Shown here in pieces: positions 59,262 through 64,000 of a DNA stretch of 64,000 nt. Below the pieces are notes generated by a model that saw nothing but the letters and a program-made list of their open reading frames with translations, made no database searches and was not told the origin of the DNA. Location: positions 124,001-188,000 of the forward strand of contig NZ_JAKIHL010000001.1 of NCBI RefSeq assembly GCF_021608135.1. The letters are read 5' to 3'. Each line of letters starts with the position of its first letter. Position 1 is the stretch's first letter. This DNA is from Microaerobacter geothermalis (GTDB lineage: Bacteria; Bacillota; Bacilli; DSM-22679). Both the position numbers and the translations under genes were made by a program.

Positions 59262-59816
59262 ATGATGGAAATCGAAATTTTTCAGCGCGTTTGCCACTTA
59301 TCATCATCTCTTTTACAGTATCCAGATGTGGATTGGCGGAAGTCTTTGCAGGATTTCCGCCGCGAATTAGCGGATATCAGCGATGAAAAGATCTGTAAAC
59401 CTTTCAATCAGTTTTTACAAGCGGTGGAACAGGCGGATGAAGAGGAATGGAATGAAAAGTATGTCCTAACCTTTGATTTTTCTAAGAAAACCAATTTATA
59501 TCTCACGTATGTACAATTCGGAGAGGAGCGAGAACGGGGGCCTGCGTTGCTTGAATTAAAACAGCAGTATGAGAAGGCAGGATTGATGATGTCCGATGAT
59601 GAGCTTCCGGATTACTTGCCCTTAATGCTGGAATTTGCCGCAGCAGCACCCATTGAATCGGCAAAACAGATATTGGGGCGCTATATCAGGCAAATAGAGA
59701 CAATAAGGGATGAATTGATCCGATTGGAAAATCCTTATTCCTTGGTGCTTGAAGCAACCCTTCAGGGTATGAAAGGCGTCGGTTTAGAGGCTGCCGCAGC
59801 AGGAGGTGTCATATGA
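59262..59816 (+). CDS. narJ: Nitrate reductase assembly chaperone NarJ
   Basis: The 184-residue helical protein is of the TorD/NarJ family, with the conserved stretch YVLTFDFSKKTNLYLTYVQF and later DDELPDYLPLMLEFAA. NarJ binds the NarG N-terminus and helps insert the Mo cofactor and FS0 before membrane attachment; it is not part of the final enzyme. ATG 59262 directly follows the narH stop, with AGGGGG upstream. It overlaps narI by four bases. Confidence 0.95.
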   Translation: MMEIEIFQRVCHLSSSLLQYPDVDWRKSLQDFRRELADISDEKICKPFNQFLQAVEQADEEEWNEKYVLTFDFSKKTNLYLTYVQFGEERERGPALLELKQQYEKAGLMMSDDELPDYLPLMLEFAAAAPIESAKQILGRYIRQIETIRDELIRLENPYSLVLEATLQGMKGVGLEAAAAGGVI

Positions 59817-60520
59817 ACTGGGGAGATCAATTTTTATGGGTAATCTATCCTTATGTGGTGATCACGATTTTTATCGTGGGTCATATCTATCGGTTTAATA
59901 CGGATCAATATGGGTGGACATCCAAATCAAGTGAACTGTTGGAGAAAAGGATACTAAAGTGGGGAAGCATCCTATTTCACTGGGGAATTGTCTTTGTATT
60001 CTTCGGGCATATCGCCGGACTTCTCATTCCAATCTCCTTTTATCAATCACTGGGTGTATCCGATGAATTATATCACATCATAGCCGTTGGGATTGGTGGG
60101 TTAGCCGGTTTTGCCACAGCCATAGGAGTATTTATCTTGTTGTTTAGAAGGCTGAGTATGAGGCGCATCCGTTCAACCACGAGCATGGGAGATATGGCAG
60201 CTATTGTCCTAGTGGCGATTGCCATAGTTACCGGAATGCTGGCTACCACAACAAATGCGGTCGGTTCATCGGAGTTTGATTATCGGACGACCATTGGCCC
60301 ATGGATACGAGGAGTCTTCACGTTGCAACCCGATGCTTCATTTATGGCGGAAGTTCCTCAGCCTTTTAAGATTCATGTGATTTCAGCACTCAGTTTATTT
60401 GCCGTTTGGCCGTTTACAAGGTTAGTCCATGTCTTTAGTCTGCCGATTACGTATCTATGGCGAAGCTATGTCATTTACCGCCGACGCAATCCGAGGGTGA
60501 TTACTTCCAAACAAAGATGA
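59813..60520 (+). CDS. narI: Respiratory nitrate reductase gamma subunit (cytochrome b)
   Basis: The 235-residue protein has five membrane spans and the His ligands for two b haems, seen in VFFGHIAGLLIP and in FKIHVISALSLFAVWPFTRLVH, with an earlier His in ILFHWGIV. It oxidises menaquinol and passes electrons to NarH. It overlaps narJ (ATGA), the last gene of narGHJI. A stem-loop without a T run follows at 60564, then two NarK genes. Confidence 0.96.
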   Translation: MNWGDQFLWVIYPYVVITIFIVGHIYRFNTDQYGWTSKSSELLEKRILKWGSILFHWGIVFVFFGHIAGLLIPISFYQSLGVSDELYHIIAVGIGGLAGFATAIGVFILLFRRLSMRRIRSTTSMGDMAAIVLVAIAIVTGMLATTTNAVGSSEFDYRTTIGPWIRGVFTLQPDASFMAEVPQPFKIHVISALSLFAVWPFTRLVHVFSLPITYLWRSYVIYRRRNPRVITSKQR

Positions 60521-60563
60521 ATTTTTTGCTATTTACGAACGATGATAATTCAAAGTGATTTTT

Positions 60564-60592
60564 CCCTGCCGGAATTTAAAAAACTGGCAGGG
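60564..60592. repeat. Intergenic stem-loop between narI and narK
   Basis: CCCTGCC (60564-60570) pairs with GGCAGGG (60586-60592) around an A-rich loop. No T run follows on the plus strand, so it is more likely an mRNA processing or stability element than a full terminator. Confidence 0.5.
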
Positions 60593-60639
60593 GTAAAATA
60601 AAAGATGATCTTCCAAACATGATTTAGGAGGGATTTTAC

Positions 60640-61947
60640 GTGGCACTAATTACAGAATGGAATATTGAAGATAAAGACTTCTGGCAGAGAAAAGGAAAAA
60701 AAATAGCCTACAGGAATTTATGGATATCCATACCCGCATTGCTTCTGGCATTTTCTACATGGTTCATTTGGTCAGCCGTAGCTGTAAATTTAAATAATAT
60801 TGGTTTTAACTTTAGTACGAGTCAGTTGTTTACGCTTGCAGCTTTACCGGGATTAACCGGTGCAACATTACGCATCTTTTACTCCTTTGTAGTCCCTGTC
60901 TTTGGTGGTCGTAATTGGACCATTATCAGTACGGCAACATTATTAATTCCTTCAATCGGTCTGGGAATAGCAGTCCAGGATCCTAACACTAGTTTTATAA
61001 CCATGGCCATTCTGGCAGCACTTACCGGATTTGGTGGAGGGAACTTCGCATCCTCCATGTCCAATATAAGTTTTTTCTTTCCCAAAAAATTACAGGGTAC
61101 CGCACTCGGTTTAAATGCTGGTCTCGGTAATTTAGGAGTAAGTGTCGCGCAGTTTGTAATACCTTTGGTTACTTCGGTTGGTATATTTGGTGCTTTGGGA
61201 GGAGCCCCGCAAATTTGGACGAAGGGTGATGTCACCAAAGAAGTATGGATACAAAATGCTGCATTTGTGTGGGTTATTCCCATTATACTAACCTTAATCG
61301 CGGCGTTTTTTGGAATGAATAACTTGCGTACCGCCAAGGCGTCGGTATCGGAACAATTGGTAATTTTTAAGCGAAAACACATGTATTTGATGACAATTCT
61401 TTACGTGATGTCATTCGGTTCTTTTATTGGATTTTCTGCCGCTTTTCCGTTGTTGATCAAGACACAATTTCCTGAAGTCAATCCATTACAATTTGCATTT
61501 TTGGGCCCACTGGTAGGGGCACTAATCCGTCCTGTTGGTGGCTGGATTTCAGATAAATTGGGTGGGGCGATTGTCACATTTTGGGATATTATCGTGATGA
61601 TTATTGGAACGTTTGGAGTGATTTACTACATTAATCCTGATACGAAGAGCTTCACTGGCTTCTTCCTTATGTTTATGGTCTTATTTGCTGCGTCGGGAAT
61701 TGCGAATGGCTCTACTTTCCGTATGATTCCGATTATTTTCGAATCGAAAGAAGCGGCAGCCGTATTAGGATTTACCTCTGCAATCGCGGCTTATGGCGCA
61801 TTCTTTATACCCAAAATGTTTGGGTGGTCCATTGACAATTTTGGCGTTATCGATGTAGCGCTTTACATTCTTATCGCATATTACTTCATATCCCTTATCG
61901 TCACATGGTACTATTACGCACGGAAAAATGCTGAAATTAAGTGTTAG
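60640..61947 (+). CDS. narK: NarK-type nitrate/nitrite transporter 1
   Basis: The 435-residue protein is a 12-span MFS carrier of the nitrate/nitrite porter family. The nitrate signature reads GFGGGNFASSMSNISFFFP, and the conserved Arg of span 2 occurs in GATLRIFYSF. GTG 60640 has AGGAGGG upstream. It resembles the NarK1 half of fused NarK1-NarK2 proteins. A second, distinct carrier gene follows after 16 bases. It is likely to bring in nitrate or export nitrite for the reductase encoded upstream. Confidence 0.9.
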   Translation: MALITEWNIEDKDFWQRKGKKIAYRNLWISIPALLLAFSTWFIWSAVAVNLNNIGFNFSTSQLFTLAALPGLTGATLRIFYSFVVPVFGGRNWTIISTATLLIPSIGLGIAVQDPNTSFITMAILAALTGFGGGNFASSMSNISFFFPKKLQGTALGLNAGLGNLGVSVAQFVIPLVTSVGIFGALGGAPQIWTKGDVTKEVWIQNAAFVWVIPIILTLIAAFFGMNNLRTAKASVSEQLVIFKRKHMYLMTILYVMSFGSFIGFSAAFPLLIKTQFPEVNPLQFAFLGPLVGALIRPVGGWISDKLGGAIVTFWDIIVMIIGTFGVIYYINPDTKSFTGFFLMFMVLFAASGIANGSTFRMIPIIFESKEAAAVLGFTSAIAAYGAFFIPKMFGWSIDNFGVIDVALYILIAYYFISLIVTWYYYARKNAEIKC

Positions 61948-61963
61948 TTGGAGGTGACAGAAA

Positions 61964-63433
61964 ATGAGACCTGCAGAACTATTTCAATTTCGTTCTCCAC
62001 GTATAAAGGTTCTTCATCTAACATGGATTGCATTCTTTATCTCTTTTTTTACATGGTTTAATATGGCCCCATTGGCTACAACCATGGTGAAAACGAGTGG
62101 TTGGTTAACGGCAGACCATATGAAAGCTTTAGCAATTTTAAATGTTGCTTTAACCATACCCGCTAGAGTTATTATTGGAATGTTGCTCGATAAATATGGT
62201 CCGAGAATAGTTTTTTCAACATTATTAATATCAATGTCCATTCCTACATTCGTCTTTGCTTTTGGAGATACATGGACTCAATTGGCAGTGTCGCGGTTAT
62301 TTTTAAGTACGATTGGTGCTAGCTTTGTTATTGGTATTCGAATGGTATCGGAATGGTTTCCACCGAAGAGTGTTGGATTTGCCGAGGGATTTTATGCCGG
62401 ATGGGGTAACTTTGGATCAGCAGCTGCGGCTATCATTCTTCCGTGGATGGCATTTAATTTGTTTGGTGGTGATGATGGGTGGCGTTATGCCATTGCTGCT
62501 ACAGGTGCAATCAGCTTTATCTATGGGATTATTTATTATTTTGCTGTTACAGATACTCCCAAGGGAAAAGTCTATCATAAACCTAAAAAGATATCGGCAA
62601 TGGAAGTTAGTACATGGGGTGACTTGATTCAACTCATCTTATGGACGTTTCCTTTAGTTGGAGCCCTAGGCTTACTTTCTTGGAGGTTGAATAATTTAGG
62701 GTTTATATCGTCTAATGCCTTAAATATAATTTACGCATTACTTCTTCTGCTTTTCATCTATCAAGTGGGACAAATTATTAAGGTGAACGTTCCCATTTTG
62801 CGCAAGGGAGTACCAGAAGATGATAAGTATCGTTTCAAAAATGTAGCGGTTCTTAACGCTACCTACTTTGCAAATTTTGGTGCAGAGTTGGCTGTTGTAT
62901 CCATGCTGCCAGCGTTCTTTCAAACAACTTATTCACTAACGCCAACCACGGCGGGACTAATTGCTGCTTCCTTTGCATTCGTCAATTTGTTTGCAAGACC
63001 ATTTGGGGGCTGGCTTTCTGACAGAATGAAAAATCGTCGTTTGGTCATGTTGATGTATATGATTGGGATAGGCATTGGTTTTGTGATGATGGGATTTTTA
63101 AATTCCACTTGGCCAGTCATTCTTGCCGTTGGCATTACGATTGCAACCTCCTTGTTTGTTCAAGGTGCTGAAGGAGCAACTTTTGCCATGATCCCCTTGA
63201 TTAAAAAGAGAATTACCGGTCAAGTCGCTGGCATGGCAGGGGCTTATGGGAATGTAGGTGCAGTTGTTTATCTTACCTTATTTACTATGGTATCTGTTCA
63301 ACAATTCTTTTTTATCTTGGCAACAGGTGCATTCATAAGTTTTCTCGTTGCCCTTCTTTTTCTGGAGGAACCTGAGGGTGCATTTGCTGATGACTACAAT
63401 GTATCTTCTGTAGATCGTGAAAAAGCATCTTAA
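61964..63433 (+). CDS. NarK-type nitrate/nitrite transporter 2
   Basis: The 489-residue protein is a second 12-span NarK-family MFS carrier. The Arg of span 2 is in TIPARVIIGMLLDKYGPR and the signature loop in GFAEGFYAGWGNFGSAAAAI. It is more like NarK2-type antiporters (nitrate in, nitrite out). TTGGAGGTGAC precedes ATG 61964. The pair mirrors fused NarK1-NarK2 proteins of denitrifiers but as two genes. An FNR-type site lies just after it, serving the next gene. Confidence 0.9.
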   Translation: MRPAELFQFRSPRIKVLHLTWIAFFISFFTWFNMAPLATTMVKTSGWLTADHMKALAILNVALTIPARVIIGMLLDKYGPRIVFSTLLISMSIPTFVFAFGDTWTQLAVSRLFLSTIGASFVIGIRMVSEWFPPKSVGFAEGFYAGWGNFGSAAAAIILPWMAFNLFGGDDGWRYAIAATGAISFIYGIIYYFAVTDTPKGKVYHKPKKISAMEVSTWGDLIQLILWTFPLVGALGLLSWRLNNLGFISSNALNIIYALLLLLFIYQVGQIIKVNVPILRKGVPEDDKYRFKNVAVLNATYFANFGAELAVVSMLPAFFQTTYSLTPTTAGLIAASFAFVNLFARPFGGWLSDRMKNRRLVMLMYMIGIGIGFVMMGFLNSTWPVILAVGITIATSLFVQGAEGATFAMIPLIKKRITGQVAGMAGAYGNVGAVVYLTLFTMVSVQQFFFILATGAFISFLVALLFLEEPEGAFADDYNVSSVDREKAS

Positions 63434-63437
63434 TTTT

Positions 63438-63453
63438 GTGAAAAAGTTCACAT
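63438..63453. promoter_or_regulatory. FNR/CRP-type site
   Basis: TGTGAAAAAGTTCACA is a perfect TGTGA-N6-TCACA palindrome, the consensus for Bacillus Fnr and CRP-like factors. It lies 92 bases before the start of the sensor kinase gene and points to activation without oxygen. Confidence 0.8.
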
Positions 63454-63544
63454 CTTATAACCGAAAATTTCGTTACAATGATAAAGGGAATCGTAATGGA
63501 TAATTCATACGAAACATCTACAAAAAAGTAAAGGGGGACTCACC

Positions 63545-64000
63545 GTGATATTTAAACAGAAGTGGAAAACCCGTACCTTTATCCGATTTATGGTTATCAA
63601 TGGCGTATTAACATCCATTACCTCCCTTATTATTGTGGCGTCCCTTTATGCAATCATTGGAATGCACGATGTTTCATTCAAGTCTGTTTTTTCCGTATTT
63701 ATTTTTGTTTTAGTTGTAACTACCGTTTTCTTTGCCATCATATTTCGTCAAGGCAAACAGCTTCGGTCAGAGCAAGAGCAGTTAATTACCGTTTTTGAGC
63801 ATATATCGGACGGGATGTTGATTCTTAATGAAAGATTGGATGTCGTCAGATCCAACCCAGCGGCAAGTCGTCTGTTACAGGTGGAATTAGGAAAGGAAAA
63901 TTTTAATTTTTGTACGGTTTGTTCAAATTATCCAGGAGTAGGAAAGATTTGCTCCTATGATAAATGTTTTGTGATTGACAAAGTAGGAGAATCTGTCGAA
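63545..64000 (+). CDS. Membrane sensor (kinase) with four-cysteine PAS region, cut by window end
   Basis: GTG 63545 follows AAAGGGGG; the frame is open to the end (152 codons seen). Two spans lie at about residues 14-38 and 45-68, then a PAS domain starts (FEHISDGMLILNERLDVVRS) and contains CTVCSNYPGVGKICSYDKC. Four Cys in a C-x2-C-x9-C-x4-C pattern are in a place similar to the NreB 4Fe-4S cluster, which senses oxygen. The kinase domains must lie beyond the window. It is placed directly after the nar and narK genes, behind an FNR-type site. Confidence 0.75.
   Translation, partial: MIFKQKWKTRTFIRFMVINGVLTSITSLIIVASLYAIIGMHDVSFKSVFSVFIFVLVVTTVFFAIIFRQGKQLRSEQEQLITVFEHISDGMLILNERLDVVRSNPAASRLLQVELGKENFNFCTVCSNYPGVGKICSYDKCFVIDKVGESVE

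Noticed and set aside
60564-60592. Rho-independent terminator after narI
   Set aside because: The stem is flanked by T residues before and A residues after, the wrong polarity for a plus-strand terminator.

Overview
The window looks like a chromosomal segment from an endospore-forming, nitrate-respiring member of the Bacillales. The evidence is an sspI spore-protein gene, a T-box (Phe) leader before pheST, a conserved sspI / TrmH methylase / pheS / pheT / zapA / cvpA run followed later by mutS2, strong GGAGG ribosome binding sites, TTG and GTG starts, and Bacillus-type two-component systems. I cannot name the genus. A cytochrome c maturation System I (ccm) operon is unusual for low-GC Gram-positives, which mostly use ResB/ResC, so a deep-branching or thermophilic/microaerobic Bacillales lineage is plausible (inference).

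Layout. (1) 1-6 kb is an AT-rich accessory region: lipoproteins, an AgrB-like peptidase without a recognisable AgrD, broken secreted-protein genes, nested IS fragments and tiny membrane peptides. (2) 6-13.5 kb is core: a nicotinamidase-like hydrolase, sspI, ktrC/ktrA, a TrmH-type methylase, T-box-pheST, zapA and cvpA. (3) 13.5-26 kb is a redox and copper region: three divergent CcdA/DsbD-like membrane proteins, a cupredoxin lipoprotein with a near-perfect internal tandem duplication, a NarL-family two-component pair, a beta-propeller protein, a CsoR-type copper regulator with predicted operators, a stand-alone Rieske protein, and an operon of OmpR-type regulator, kinase, ResA-like thioredoxin, Lgt-like membrane protein and CcdA. 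(4) 26-33 kb is accessory: repeated copies of a PlcR/PapR-like quorum-sensing locus, degraded secreted-protein genes, a transposon ATPase remnant and a HepT/MntA toxin-antitoxin pair. (5) 33-41.3 kb holds a CWB2-like protein and a ten-gene ccm operon (ccmE-F-H-like-I-like-unknown-A-B-C-D-thioredoxin). (6) 41.5-51.7 kb holds mutS2, a PspA/DUF4178/DUF4247/DUF350/membrane spermidine-synthase cluster, and two polysaccharide genes. (7) 53-64 kb is a nitrate respiration block: a GAF-domain protein, narGHJI, two NarK-type transporters, and the start of a sensor kinase with a four-cysteine cluster behind a perfect FNR-type site.

How it fits together. The nar genes make a membrane nitrate reductase with its transporters and sensors. 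The ccm operon, the ResA/CcdA proteins and the thioredoxin provide haem and thiol handling for c-type cytochromes outside the membrane. CsoR with its two operators appears to control copper-linked exported proteins.

The most novel item is the PlcR/PapR-like system. A 46-47 residue secreted propeptide ending in a PapR-like heptapeptide (LDLPYLH) is divergent from a PlcR-like HTH-TPR regulator, with an exact PlcR-box 16-mer between them. The box occurs three times within 6 kb, and every regulator copy is broken or lost.
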